A stretch of 64,000 bases of DNA from Litoditis marina (GCA_964036275.1 OZ038434.1:27015413-27079412); one strand, 5' to 3'. Positions 23,601-35,040 are shown, counted from the first letter of the stretch. Notes: generated from the sequence alone by a model not told the origin. A program made the numbers and translations.

Positions 23601-26600
23601 GCGGCTGGAGGAATGGCGGGTAAGCCGTTTTTTTGTATTTTCCTGAGTATCATTGTTCTTACTTTGTAACTTAGAGTATTCAGTTTAGAGTAGAGTAGAG
23701 TTCAGTAGAGTATTTCACGCTCTATAGAAAGGTTTCAACCAAGTTAGTACAGATAGGTGAGTTTGGAACGTTTCTGTGAGAACTAGCTATGCATAACAAT
23801 AGCGATGTCATTATTCGAAACTTGAAATTAAACAACTTTTCGATTTTTGTTGAAGAAAAACTTTCGAAAATGTTGCGATAATAATAAAAATGTCTTGTAG
23901 GAACGCACGATCCGAACTATCAAACGTTGGCCGGTGTGGGCGGAGAGTGTTTTGGCGCGGATAAGCAGGCTGGAGCAGCTCCTGCTGCTGCTGCTCCCAA
24001 GGCGGGAGGTGCAGCTATGGCTGGTATGTTGAAACCTCATTTCACGTCCATTGGTTTCGTAAATCGACTTACAAAAAACTTTGTAGTTTAGTAGATTAGT
24101 AAGAAGTAGCTAAGAGCATGCAGAAACGAAAAGATTTGGAGATCGGTCATGAACCACCACTATGTAACGTTGATGCAATGGCTGGTATGTGGAGATATCC
24201 AGTTCCCTCAAATAAACAGAATTAGGTTAGAAAATATGAAGTTACCCAGATTAAATGAATAAATGAACGGAGAATATAAAATACTGTCTATAAAGTTTAT
24301 TGTTAATTGAATTTCAGTTCACAACGTGGTTAATAAAATTATGATAACTAATTTGATAAAATTATAGTGTGAAATAATAGTTGAGTTCATTTCTTCATAT
24401 TTTTTCATATTCATTCATCAAACTTTTTGGTTTGGTGGCAGGAAGTAGATATTAGTTCCATTGAGTTGGAATGTCTTAAGCAATAGATTACATATGTTAC
24501 TGGTTTCAACGCATCAGTTGTGTTAACTAACTTCACAATTGTTTTACAATGTTTATTTGTTTAATATTGTGTAAGCAGAATTGCATAGAAGATATAAAAT
24601 TTGCAGGTACGCATGACCCGAACTACCAGACCCTAGCTGGAGTAGGTGGAGACTGTTTTGGCGCCGACAAGAAGGATGGAGCAGGAGGTCCTGCTGCTCC
24701 CAAACCGGGAGCTGGAGGAGTGGCTGGTGAGATTCACTAATTAGTTGATGTCTGCTAGCTTCTCGACTTAAAATATTCTCGGGGGCAGGTTAAGTACCTA
24801 ATCAAGAAGATCACAATCTATTTGAAGCGTGGAAACATTGACGTGCTGAGCACGTCAATGTCTAGGCGAAATTATCCTATTACTCCATTGGAGTGTCTTC
24901 GAACCATTCAGTGTAGCAGTTCCTTTCTCGAATACTAAATATGGTTGGGTTTCAATGTTTACCCAAGCGTATATCTGAAAAAAGAAAGAAAATGAGTAGG
25001 TGAATACACTTTTAGTTTTTAAATTGTCATCCAATCAGTGTGAAATGTTTACAGGTACCCACGACCCGAACTACCAAACCCTGGCCGGAGTGGGTGGCGA
25101 CGTCTTCGGGGCGGACAAGAAGGCGGGTGGCGCGGCGGCCGGCGGTGGACCCAAAGCACCTATCAATGTGGTTGGTTCGATGTATCAAACTACACACTAC
25201 AAACTGGTGGAATTCGACAGTCGGTTAATGCTGGTTTACGAATAACAAACACAAAGTAACAGTAATAGTAATAGATTATGGGGAGTAGTAGTTTATTATG
25301 CCTGTACTACCAGTAGGGTGTGACTGTTCTATGCTGGTTTACGAATAACAAACACAAATACAAAAGGTCTAACTACTTTGTGATACTCGATTTTGATAAA
25401 TCAACTCAACATTTTCAGTGAGATACCGTTCTGATCCTTTCAATGGTTTTAAGTGAGCCTTCGGCAGCATGTCGATGAACTAGAAAAAAGAAAGAAAACA
25501 TGGGTTTCTGAAAAGTTATGTTGAAAATTGAAATCGCCATCATGCATTTTTTAATAGTCTGAACGTTTTTTGAATTTGAATTTTAAATGCTCATTTACAA
25601 ACTTTGATGTTTTATTAATAAAATTTGTAGGGTGAGAAGGCTGGTACTCACGATCCAAACTACCAAACTTTGGCCGGAGTTGGAGGAGATGTTTTCGGAG
25701 CAGACAAGAAGGGAGCAGCTGGAGCAGCTGGTGCGGCTGGAGGCAAGAAACCCATGGCCCCCGCCAATCAGGTAGGACTTGTCATTATTTTGGAGACGGG
25801 TATACTGTATACCTCAATTGTGATGTGTGTTCGGTAACTACTGCCTTTATGTCTTCTACGGTAGTATCAAATTGTAGCGCGTGTTGGTTTCTGTAAATTA
25901 GTTCCAGTTATCGAATCAGTTTCAGTTCACTGTATCATGATTTTGTGCTGTGTGCATCTTTTTTGTTGACTCGGACCTGAAATTTGAAGTTGAGTCGAAA
26001 CAGTAGGCGAACGTTCACTTTTTCTACTAGGTAGCATCACCGGTCAAGTATCAAACCTATTCTGCTCAATTAGTAACAAAACTAATTTTTTCTCAGGGAG
26101 CAAAGGCCGCTACCCATGATCCCAACTACCAGACCCTGGCCGGTGTTGGTGGAGACTGCTTTGGCGCGGACAAAAAGGCTGGCGCCGGCGCCGCTGGCGG
26201 CAAGAAACCCATGGCGCCTGCTAATCAGGTACGGAATTGGTTGAACGTTTTGGGTCACCAGTAGGACTACCATTCCCTGCGCTTGCATTGAAATACTCTT
26301 TGCGCAGTGCGCAGCTTTTGTAGAAGAATTGTATACTCGTACGAAGTTCTACAATTGTGTAGCGATTAAGATGATTTCAACTAGTTTTCAGTTTATTAAC
26401 AGTTTACTTGTTCAATTTTTGCAATTTCCAAGCTGCCAAAGCTGCAGCCACGACCTTGACTACCATAGACGAATAATTTGCAACTTTGTTTGATAATGTC
26501 AATAACCAACAAATATCTAGTTTTTTTTCTCAAAAACGCTTTAAAATTGTTTCCAGGCTGCCAAAGCTGCCACTCATGATCCTAACTACCAGACGTTGGC

Positions 26601-27307
26601 TGGTGTGGGCGGAGACTGTTTCGGGGCGGACAAAAAGGGTGGTGCGGCTGGCGGAAAGAAACCCGCGGCACCTACCAATCAAGTAAGATGTTGTCGTTTT
26701 CAATGTGAACACAAAGCAAACTGTACACCGTTTGCGATGTGTACATTTGCTCCTGTTTCCTTAAATCAGAACTTGTGATAACGTGGTTTCTTCATATCAA
26801 ATTCGTTTTGAAAACGTTTATAGATGACAATTTCCGAAATTGGTCCCAAATAGACTAGTTGGTCATCCAGCTGTAGTCACCACAAGAACTCAGACGGTAA
26901 TCATGGACCTCTTGGTCCTAACATCAGAACCTGTGTCTTTCCCAAAACACGCTATTTCTCTGCTCTGACATGCTGTCGCGATATATGAGGGTTGTGAAAT
27001 AGTGTACAAGGTAATGGACGCAGGATGGGCTAAATAGCCAGGATCGTCTAGCACAAGTACTCTGGACGTTATTTTGTCCACATCTCCCGCACTTTTGTAG
27101 GATATCTTCTTAATTTTGTTGTTCGAAGTCAGTTCTGATAGTAGATTAATGCTCAAGCGTTTGGTTCTCCAGATTATTCATTTTTAATTGCTTTTTTCTG
27201 TAATTTGATGTTTTAAGGCAGCAAAGGCGGCTACGCACGACCCCAACTACCAAACCTTGGCCGGAGTGGGCGGAGACTGTTTCGGAGCCGACAGAAAGAA
27301 GAAGTAG
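20606..27307 (+). CDS. repeat protein A: membrane anchor plus eight THDPNYQTLAGVGG modules
   Basis: Twelve exons: 20606-20692, 21337-21385, 22434-22478, 22930-22986, 23500-23619, 23901-24023, 24607-24726, 25055-25170, 25631-25771, 26097-26228, 26557-26682, 27218-27307, giving about 401 aa. The N-terminus (MSDISTALMLLLHVSLVAAL) is one hydrophobic segment followed by CGKKKE, then two Lys/Asp-rich exons. I chose the ATG at 20606 because paralogues also begin M-D/S-S/D; an in-frame ATG at 20594 is possible. Each of the last eight exons encodes one module (T)HDPNYQTLAGV, then GDCFGADKK or a variant, then a Gly/Ala/Pro linker. Modules 1-4 lie in phase-1 exons; modules 5-8 lie in phase-0 exons and gain a KAATHDP lead. 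The ending is ADRKKK-stop. An aataaa signal follows at ~27320. I do not recognise a function; one membrane-tethered end with a repetitive low-complexity domain is inferred. Confidence 0.85.
22655..22840 (-). repeat. inverted copy of the ggtaccccggggtacc element
   Basis: Contains the same 16-bp palindrome (~22812) and flanking ttaggtaccccggggtacct. Inverted relative to 10370-10560; in intron 3 of repeat-protein gene A. Confidence 0.6.
23387..23500 (+). repeat. 57-bp direct duplication covering a splice acceptor
   Basis: Two adjacent copies of agtagattatgagaacatag... each end in the acceptor-like ctctacttag. The second copy provides the acceptor of the first module exon at 23500. They differ by only a few bases. 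Confidence 0.85.
26430..26472 (+). pseudogene. relic THDPNYQ module exon
   Basis: ccaagctgccaaagctgcag followed by ccacgaccttgactaccata matches the start of module exon 7 (26557: gctgccaaagctgccactca...). It is broken by base changes and followed at once by stop codons. A dead module between two live ones. Confidence 0.65.
26897..27065. repeat. diverged cgggatgtaag foldback copy
   Basis: Internal acacgctatttctctgctct and ggacgcaggatggg match the family, with degenerate ends. Lies in the last intron of gene A. Confidence 0.5.
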
Positions 27308-27524
27308 ACGGAATGACTCAAATAAAGAGATTTTGGTCCGGTTTCGTGATTTTTTCAAATGATTTTTTAAATTTTTGATAACTGCGTAGGAAAATTGAAC
27401 CACTCCAGTTGCTCATTGTTCCCAACTGCGTTTCTGTTTTCCTATTCAATCTGGTGAGCTTAATATTAATAATAATAATAATTTATCAACCCGTTATTTG
27501 ACAGACAATTCCAAAGTGTGTTTA

Positions 27525-30500
27525 CAGTGCACAATTGTTCGAACGAAGGTGAATAACAAGGTGAAAATTTATATAATGAATATAGTGAAAATAATGAAAA
27601 TAATGAAAACAATGAAAATATAAAATATGAAAAAAGAAGGTGAAATAGAAAATAACAAGGTGATTAACAAGGTGAACAAGGCGAGTCAATACACGTCTTA
27701 CCACGAGCGAGCTTTCCACACAACTGGATTTCAAGCTTTTTAATATTGCTTCTTTTCTCTGTCCCTGGCTTTCCGATCGTTCATTTTTGACCTTATCGAT
27801 GTTTCAAGTAATCAATTTGGGTATTTAGGTGTTTCGAATTAGAATCACAGTAAGAACAAATTTCACTTTATTCATTTTTAATCTACTATTTCTTTCCGAA
27901 ACAGTCGCCGCCAATTCCAGCCAGAGTTTGATAATTCGGGTCGTGGGTTCCTGGAATTTTCGGAATTGAACAAATTGAGTTATAGGGATTTTCACTATGT
28001 CAGTTGTGATTTGATCTGCATTCTAGACATAGTTTTGGAACCAGAAAGAGTCAAAAAAAGGACTGAAATGTACAGTATCACAATGAAACAACGATGTGCA
28101 GCTGCTTGTGCCGTGTTTTCTTATGTACTTTGTACTTTCAATCTACCGTGTATTCTTCGTTATTTGTACTTTTTTCTTTACTCCATTCCTACAACTTTCG
28201 GTGCTGTCTTATCTACTTTGTTCTTTGTACCCTGTTCTCTACACTCTGTACTTTGTACCCACCAGCCATAGCAGCTCCTCCACCAGCGGCAGGAGCCTTG
28301 GGAGCTGCACCACCTCCTCCAGCCGCCTTCTTGTCTGCTCCGAAACACTCTCCTCCCACTCCGGCCAGGGTTTGGTAGTTGGGGTCGTGGGTTCCTGGAA
28401 TCATTGTAGTTTGTAGTTTGATATTGAAGCTGGAGTAGGAAAACGTTGGATCAAGTTTGAACATACTAGCCTATACGCAAAAGTTCAGAAGTTTTTAGAG
28501 ATTATAATATCGAAAGCTTTTTTCTGGATGTATTCTCTTCGCTCTTCTAGACTTGTTACAAATTTATTACTTGTTAGAAAGTTATTGGCGCACGATAAAC
28601 AGGTTGGCTTTGTTTGACGAGAAAACTCGGCCCGTATCCCGTTTTAGAGAAAACAGGTCAGTTTTTCAAAGTTTACGAGTCAAGAAAATCCTTCAAAGGC
28701 CAAAAGTCCAAAATCCATTCACTGAAAGTTCATTATTCCTCATTCGATGGATGAGGCTGCAAATTCATAGCCGGAACCAACAGAAATGCTAATCGGTTGG
28801 AAATTACAATGCAATTATGGGGGATCAAACTACAATCAACGCAGATTGGACCAACGTTCCCCTTTTAGCCCCCTCTCAACGACGATGAGTACTAAATCAC
28901 AACAAAGCGATACAAAGACAACCAGTCTTTTGAGGTTGGTTTGAATCCGAGAGAATCTAGTTCAATCATGAAGGTGGTATCACTTTTAGTTGAAATGAAA
29001 TCGATGTGAATTATAGGGAAATCAACTTTTATGTGAAAGATGTATCTATTTACCAGCCATAGCGGCTCCACCAGCGGCAGGGGCTTTGGGAGCTGCACCA
29101 CCTCCAGCAGCTCCGGCAGCTTTCTTGTCGGCACCAAAGACCTCTCCACCCACTCCGGCAAGGGTTTGGTAGTTGGGGTCGTGGGTACCTGAAAAAAAGA
29201 ATGAATTGCAAATAAAATACATCTTTTAGCTTAACTTTGCTTTTCTACGAATTTCCATGAATTGAGGTTGACGTCACTAAAACAGAAGCTGTTTAACTGT
29301 ATGCACTATGAACGCAACAATGTACAACACTGAAATATACTTGTTCAACAAGTAAACGGGACGATAAGTTGTAGGTCAAACATCATGGTTCATAGTAGAT
29401 TAACGGTTCAATTGCCTAGCTGGTGTAACTAGAAGAAAACCAAGCTACATCTAATAAATCAATAAACGTAGTCATCTCACAACTACTCATCCGTCATGAG
29501 TTCAAACTACACTATCTAAATAATAAAGAATGACCAACCAGCCATGGGAGCTCCGCCAGCCGCGGGAGCCTTGGGTGCAGCTGCACCCCCACCGGCAGCC
29601 TTTTTGTCGGCACCGAATACTTCACCTCCCACTCCGGCAAGGGTCTGGTAGTTGGGGTCATGGGTTCCTGGAAACAATTAGTTTGTGCAGTTCACGCGTA
29701 TTGCTCTGAGAATAAGTAACCACTATAGTAACAAGTTCGTAGTTTGTTTGTGGTATGAACTCTGGAAACTCAACTTTCAAGAGCGTAGGCTACAACTAAA
29801 ACTATTTTCTAATTGTTTTCACTCAATAGTTGGGAGAATCGTGATTTCATCATTTGACTCGAATAAGAAATGTAGAAGAGCAACTATGAAATTCGAGTAT
29901 GAAGAGAGTGTAAAAAACAACGGCCAAAAGTGGAAGGCCAATGTGTTAGTTCTGGAAAGGCACAATTCTAAAAGTAGTGGTGAAAATGGGTCTATCACTC
30001 ACCAGCCACTGCAGCCTTGTCAGCAGGGGCCTTAGCGCCTCCAGCTGCTCCGGCTGGTGCAGCTCCACCGGCGGGTTTTGGAGCATCGCCTGAATTATGA
30101 ATAATGTTATCACAGTTGATACTTTTCGAACCTTCTCAGATTAAAACTTGTTCTACCTTGAGATTTTTTTCTCGGTCAAGATGAAAAGAAAACATGCAAA
30201 CCTCCTTTGTCGTCGGCATCAGTTCCAGCACCAGATTTCTGAAACAAATTTGTTCGTAAACTTCCAGTATTCAGTATTTTCGAAGAATTAGTTATTGAAA
30301 AACTATTATTATTGTTGTTTCGAGTTCCAAATTAGAATGTAATAAACAACTTCAAAAAGTTTCTTTAGAGAAGTGACTTTTCGAACAAAATCATGCTCAA
30401 ATCGCAATAAGTAGAGTGCAAATCAATCAAAATTTGACAAAAATACTAAGCTGAGTTACAGTGATGGTTAAGGTACTGTTACGTAGATCTCAATTCACCT

Positions 30501-30985
30501 CATCATTCCTGATTTTACATCCAAAGAACAAAGATCGAACTACAAATACGGACAGAACAAGAAAAAGTCAGCAACAAACCTCGGCATCGTCTCCTCCAGA
30601 CTTCTTTTTCTTTCCACCGCAGACCCAGATTGAGATTGTGGCGGCGGCAATAGGCGCGGCGCCAGCGAGAAGTGTTAGAGTTTCGATCAGGTTAGATGAA
30701 TCCATAGCGCAGCCTTTCGTCTTCTACACAATCACTAAAATGAGCAGACTGAATGCCGGAAAACGCACGTGTTAACGGTTCTTACCGGAAAGTGCACAAA
30801 ATGCGCGACGGCGTCTGTTTAGACGGGTTTGGATTTCGCAATCTAGACGCGTTGTAACTCGAAATCATGAAAGTCGGACTTTCAGGCAATCTGGGAAAAT
30901 GCACTCGTTTCCCAGTCAAACAGTCAAACCTGTTAGCCCAGTTCTGGTTTCAAGGATAGTTTTTAGGGACGGAAGTTCGAAGTTT
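27525..30985. repeat. left arm of large inverted duplication
   Basis: The arm is the inverse of ~35835-39790. It starts in the 3' flank (gtgaataacaag near 27560; inverse near 39750) and ends in the promoter region (agtttttagggacgg, 30959-30974). It carries gene B. It is about 0.5 kb shorter than the right arm, mainly because the right arm holds a 374-bp insertion. Confidence 0.9.
27886..30705 (-). CDS. repeat protein B: membrane anchor plus four THDPNYQTLAGVGG modules
   Basis: Minus-strand exons 30705-30580, 30238-30202, 30089-30003, 29667-29539, 29188-29054, 28394-28263 and 27950-27886 give about 236 aa. The N-terminus is MDSSNLIETLTLLAGAAPIA continuing to CGGKKKK: a single hydrophobic anchor then a basic stretch. 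Exon 2 is acidic (GTDADDKGG) and exon 3 Ala/Gly/Pro-rich. Each of the next four exons encodes one module; all junctions are phase 1. Module endings vary: GEVFG, GEVFG, GECFG, and a short final GDCFGKK-stop. Linkers are Gly/Ala/Pro-rich (KAPAAGG). It is almost identical to gene C; exon 2 has two extra residues. Function is not recognised; topology (anchor plus repetitive tail) is inferred. Confidence 0.88.
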
Positions 30986-31310
30986 CAGAAAATCACGTTT
31001 AGTTTTTGCTAACTAGTTTTCATCGACAATCTAATGTGTGAGCTTTTAAATACTTTTACTGTTTCAAATTCAACCGTCGTAATGTTTCCGTTCTCTCTGT
31101 GTTTGTAGTTTGATCCCAAGGCTTTCCGGTCAAACATCCGTAAGTTATGGTTTATTATGTGCCAATGATAAACTACAATCAAACAAAAATGGTTTTTCGT
31201 TTTTAGGTTTTTCCAAAACAGTCCGCTGAGCGAACAAAGAACAAATTGAGATTCCTTTATTGAACACAATCAATGCAATCACAGATATGGTTGACGGCAG
31301 GAAGGCTATA

Positions 31311-31453
31311 CAGTAAGTCAATTGCACAGTCGCGTGAGACATGTAAGACACGTGAGACGCAGCACAAAGCACAAAAGAGGTGCAATTACGAAGTGCACGA
31401 TTTCTCACTACACTGCTTATTTCATGTGACCATGCAATTTACTTCTAGTATAG
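31311..31453 (-). repeat. CACGTG mini-element, reverse copy
   Basis: Begins tatacagtaagtcaattgca and ends caatttacttctagtatagg, the inverse order of the family. Lies downstream of the coiled-coil gene stop codon. Confidence 0.75.
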
Positions 31454-31510
31454 GACAGGAACGGAAGAGGGTAGGGACGGGTGGGGATCGGCGGCGAGGG
31501 CAACGCACGG

Positions 31511-34500
31511 TCACTGACGAGACGTCCGGCGGTCACGTTCTACTCCTCGATCCTCGTTTCCATCGTCTTGGTGTAATCCATTCTGAAACAACAAGAAATT
31601 GAAAATTGTGCACGAAAGAGATCAAATCAGTGAATTATTCATGTAATTGTTTTTGTTTTGGTAATATGGTTCGTTTCTCATGTCACCTGAGAAGGTAGCC
31701 TAGACTGAAAGACGGGTTACCTGTCATAACACAAACTGTGGTTTCTACCGTTAGTTTGTCACCGTACAAACTACACGAAATTTAGCTTCAGGTTTCTTAC
31801 CAGTTACAGTAAACCTGGAAAAAGAGTTACCAACACCGATTAGTTCACAAAAAAAAAACGGTTTCATATAGAATTGGCCACAAAACGACCGGGTTTCCGA
31901 GAGCGTTACTTACCATTCGAAGTTCTTCCTGTAGCTGGGCAACCTGCCTCTCCAAAGCCTCATTTCGCCCCTCCAAGATCTTATTTTGGTGTTGTTGCGT
32001 CACCAGCCTGACACAGACATCCGATGTCTGTAAAGAAGACATATCCTAAGCTGAACAATACGAACTTGTTGTCGAATACAACAAAACTCGCTGAAACTCT
32101 CTGTAGAAAGGTGTGACGATGGTTGGGATGGGGGGGGGGGGGTAAATGTATGAATTAGAGATGAAATTGGAAACATATCGCCCGAAAAGAAACTTCCTTC
32201 AACTATCAATATCTGGCGCGGTGAGATACCTCGTGAGCAATATAGTCTGTTTCACGAAACAATAGCCCTCTACAGTAAGATAATAAAACTTTTAAGTGAA
32301 TTTATCATATCTTGTAGATGTTGTATATAGTTTAAACTGTGTGATTTAGTCTTCCACTTTGGATACTACAAGCATACAAAACAGTGAATCTTGAATTCTG
32401 TTTGTTGATTAGATAAATTCGTTTGAATTTTTGAAAGATTACTGTAGAAAGTCATCGATTGGTGAAACGAACTATCACTCACAAGCTGCTCATGAGATAC
32501 TCATGATTGCTATGCTTCAACATAGGAAGTTCACGAGTAGCCACGAGGAGTTCATGAGATTCTAATGAGATTGGACGGTTTGCTACGCTGCCTGAAATGG
32601 ATGAATAACTCACAAAGGCATGCTCCGACAACAGCTTGTTCTCCAAATGTTGGTTGCGGGCCTTGACTTCGGCCACCTCCGCCACCAGCTCAGTCTGGCG
32701 AATTCGGTGCTGCTCGTTGTCCATCCGTTCAGTGACCCAGCGGACCGCCAGTTGGGCATGCTGGAACGCATGCTATAACATCCCGGCCCCTTAATTCCAA
32801 CCTGCGTCTCTCGCCCTAGCGCACTCATTCGCAAAACTCGTGTCCCGACGGGACGTTAGAGCAGAGAAATAGCATATGTTTGAGGAGACGCAGGTTAGGA
32901 TGAAAAGGCTGGGTTGTTCATGAAAATGGTCTCAGAAATAAGGAAAACGTTGTTTACAAGTAAACTGATAGCAGAAATGTGAATAATTTCTGTACATACT
33001 GGAAAATACTGCAGTTCGAAGTAGTTCATTCATTGAGAATGTTTCTTTTCTTCGATCATTTTGTTTGTTTTCTTCGATCATTCATATTTCGAGTAATTCT
33101 GTGTGTAGTTTATAATAATAATAAACTTTATCAGTATAGTGATGGACAAACAAAGAGTTACGAATTTAAACCATATGAACTGATATTTGAGAAAACAAAG
33201 AAAAAGAAAAACTAGTACATACGCAAGTTGCTAATTTGTTGATACTACTGAGACTCAGTGAGAAGACCGAGATGGAAAGGGTACCCAAGATTGATTGATG
33301 TTAAACCGGAAACCAAAGCGATCAAAGTACACGTCAGATACAATTGGGGCCAGATGAGGGGTCAATTGATAGCAACCATGGAAACAGCTGTAACGTTCAC
33401 GCATGGAAACACCGCTCAGGTGCATATTATACAACATGTCAACATTGTCATTTACACATTTCAAAGAAACATCATCGAGAGCATCATGGAACGGTGGAGG
33501 GTCGATTATGGATGGTGAATCACACATAGGAGAAGGATCATCAGATATTTGTGTAACTTCAACAGGGACGGGACTTTGGATAGCAGGTTGATCATCAAAA
33601 TGGGTTGAACGAGGAGATATAGAGTTGGGAGATGGAAATGCTGAGACAAGATTGGAAACGACATTTCTAGTTTGTTCAACTAACTCCATTTCATTTGGCA
33701 GAATAGGATCGGCAGACGGTGCTGCTGTTGTAGTTTGGTCGGTGACCTCAGCTCGGGCGGCGTCTCGTTTCGATTGTCTGGCGAGGAATCCGGCCTTCCG
33801 CTGTTCCGGAGTCTCGAACTTTCGAACATGAAAAGTTGACATAGAAGCATCAGATTTCATAGCAGTAGATAGATCTATTAGGCGAGGAAACGGAATACCA
33901 TCTTTGATAGATACTTTGAGTGGACGAGGTAAACCATCTTGACGAGGTTTACCCAAACGGTGAAGAATGGAAATATTAGATGGAGAGACGGATACCAAAT
34001 TGAAAACTGAATTCACCTTTTTCTTTGTTGCAGAATCCTCTGGTAGACCATAAATAGTGAGACAGCGACGATCATTGAAGTGGTGGAGTTGGGATTGAAT
34101 AATAGTGGGTAGAGATTGGGTCAGAGAGTCGAGTTTGTCGTTGAGTGTTTTGATTTCACTCAAAAGGGTGGAAAAATGGGTTCGAAGTGGTACCATTTTT
34201 GGACGAGGCGATGGCATAGTAATCAATCGAGAGGGGTCACCTCACACGACCGACACAAATGGTGGAATGACACAAATGGTGGAATGATTTTCGTTTTCGT
34301 TTAGCGCACCTCGTGCTGCATTGTATGAATGGATAAATATACATTTACAATAGAAAGTACATGAACGATACAAGCAAAAATGTAAACCCTATTCTACCTG
34401 CTCGTAGGTGGGAGCGCTGTGGTCCCTGAACGACTGCTGGCCAGTAGAAGAGTCAGCTCTGTAACAGTTGGATGAACACTATCGAGAGAAGGAGAGAGAA

Positions 34501-34687
34501 TGAGAAAGATGAAGAGAGAGGGGAAGATAGGAATAGAAAGGAGGAAGAGAAAAGAGAGAGAGAAAGAGAGAGAGGGAAAGAGAAAAGGAGAGAAAGAGAG
34601 AAGGAGATAGATATTACCTCTGAGTGGAATGAGATTGACGCGACTCCGTATGTCTTCTCTCCCGTCTGCGTTCAGTCTTGGATGGCA
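31511..34687 (-). CDS. small coiled-coil protein, start codon split by an intron
   Basis: Minus-strand exons: 5' UTR plus A of ATG ending at 34947, then 34687-34618 (starts TG), 34458-34398, 32760-32614, 32027-31914 and 31582-31511 (TGA). Phases join to about 154 aa. The N-terminus is Arg/Ser-rich (PSKTERRRERRHTESRQSHS). The middle is a heptad-type coiled coil (RQTELVAEVAEVKARNQHLE, then LERQVAQLQEELRM) and the tail is charged. There is no basic DNA-binding region before the coiled coil, so it is not an obvious bZIP protein. A spurious 14-nt exon-like piece at ~31800 would introduce a stop and was left out. The gene sits alone between the divergent duplicated genes B and C; its third intron holds a LINE-like reading frame. 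The specific function is unknown. Confidence 0.65.
32758..32912. repeat. cgggatgtaag foldback copy beside an exon
   Basis: Contains cctgcgtctctcgccctagc, tcccgacgggacgt and the inverse gaggagacgcaggttaggat. Its left end abuts the 32760 acceptor, so the element supplies or borders the splice site of exon 4 of the coiled-coil gene. Confidence 0.65.
33085..34240 (-). mobile_element. LINE-like insertion carrying only an ORF1-type frame
   Basis: The frame at 34226-33255 is open for 323 codons on the minus strand, in an intron. The tail side (33110-33135) has ataataataataaacttta, a TAA-type 3' tail typical of nematode non-LTR elements. No endonuclease or reverse transcriptase frame is present on either side, so it is 5'/3' incomplete or an ORF1-only element. 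Confidence 0.55.
33255..34226 (-). CDS. ORF1-like nucleic-acid-binding protein of a non-LTR element
   Basis: 323 aa. N-terminal predicted helix (LLSEIKTLNDKLDSLTQSL) then an RRM-like core: CLTIYGLPEDSATKKKV, ISILHRLGKPRQDGLPRPLK and FHVRKFETPEQRKAGFLA. This order (GLPE, RLG, RPLKV, TPEQR) is that of LINE ORF1 proteins, which bind element RNA. The C-terminal ~60 residues (MLYNMHLSGVSMRERYSCF) are not recognised. The intact frame suggests recent insertion or selection. The first ATG is inside the conserved part, so the true start could be upstream. Confidence 0.6.
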   Translation of the reverse strand: MITMPSPRPKMVPLRTHFSTLLSEIKTLNDKLDSLTQSLPTIIQSQLHHFNDRRCLTIYGLPEDSATKKKVNSVFNLVSVSPSNISILHRLGKPRQDGLPRPLKVSIKDGIPFPRLIDLSTAMKSDASMSTFHVRKFETPEQRKAGFLARQSKRDAARAEVTDQTTTAAPSADPILPNEMELVEQTRNVVSNLVSAFPSPNSISPRSTHFDDQPAIQSPVPVEVTQISDDPSPMCDSPSIIDPPPFHDALDDVSLKCVNDNVDMLYNMHLSGVSMRERYSCFHGCYQLTPHLAPIVSDVYFDRFGFRFNINQSWVPFPSRSSH

Positions 34688-34925
34688 CTGAAATCAAATA
34701 AACAAAATGAATGAATTTCGTTTCATGGTATACGGTTTATACAAAGAAAGATTGAACACAACGAGGTGAGAGAAGAGCACAGAATAATAGAGACCAGAGA
34801 ATGACACACAAAAGAGAAACGGTGAGATACCCAAAGAGATCAAGAGAGAGAAAGAGAGAGAAATAGAAAGAGAGAGAGAGAGAGGGGGAAAGAGAAATTA
34901 GGAGTAAATCTGAGAGGTTCACTAG
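34472..34925. repeat. GA-rich low-complexity tracts
   Basis: Two purine tracts, about 34478-34610 and 34840-34890, lie in introns 1 and 2 of the coiled-coil gene. Confidence 0.8.
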
Positions 34926-34987
34926 ACTTGAAGAATAGAAACTCACTGTTAGTATGGATGAGTAGAAGGAGCGAGTGTTTAGTAGAG

Positions 34988-35040
34988 CTCTAATAAAGAC
35001 TTCTCAACGCTTTCCTGCTTATATACCTCACGTGGGTACG
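34988..35040 (-). promoter_or_regulatory. TATA-type core promoter of the coiled-coil gene, with CACGTG
   Basis: On the minus strand cacgtgaggtatataagcag is followed ~30 bp later by the likely transcription start (near 34995) and then the 5' UTR exon that ends at 34947. TATATAAG is a good TATA box; CACGTG is an E-box immediately upstream. Confidence 0.55.

Noticed and set aside
31795..31815. 14-nt exon-like piece with ttccag and gtaaga in the coiled-coil gene
   Set aside because: Including it creates an immediate TGA; skipping it keeps the frame to the last exon.
34472..34714. Plus-strand Glu/Arg-rich frame
   Set aside because: Translation of a GA-rich tract; the minus strand carries the real exon at 34618-34687.
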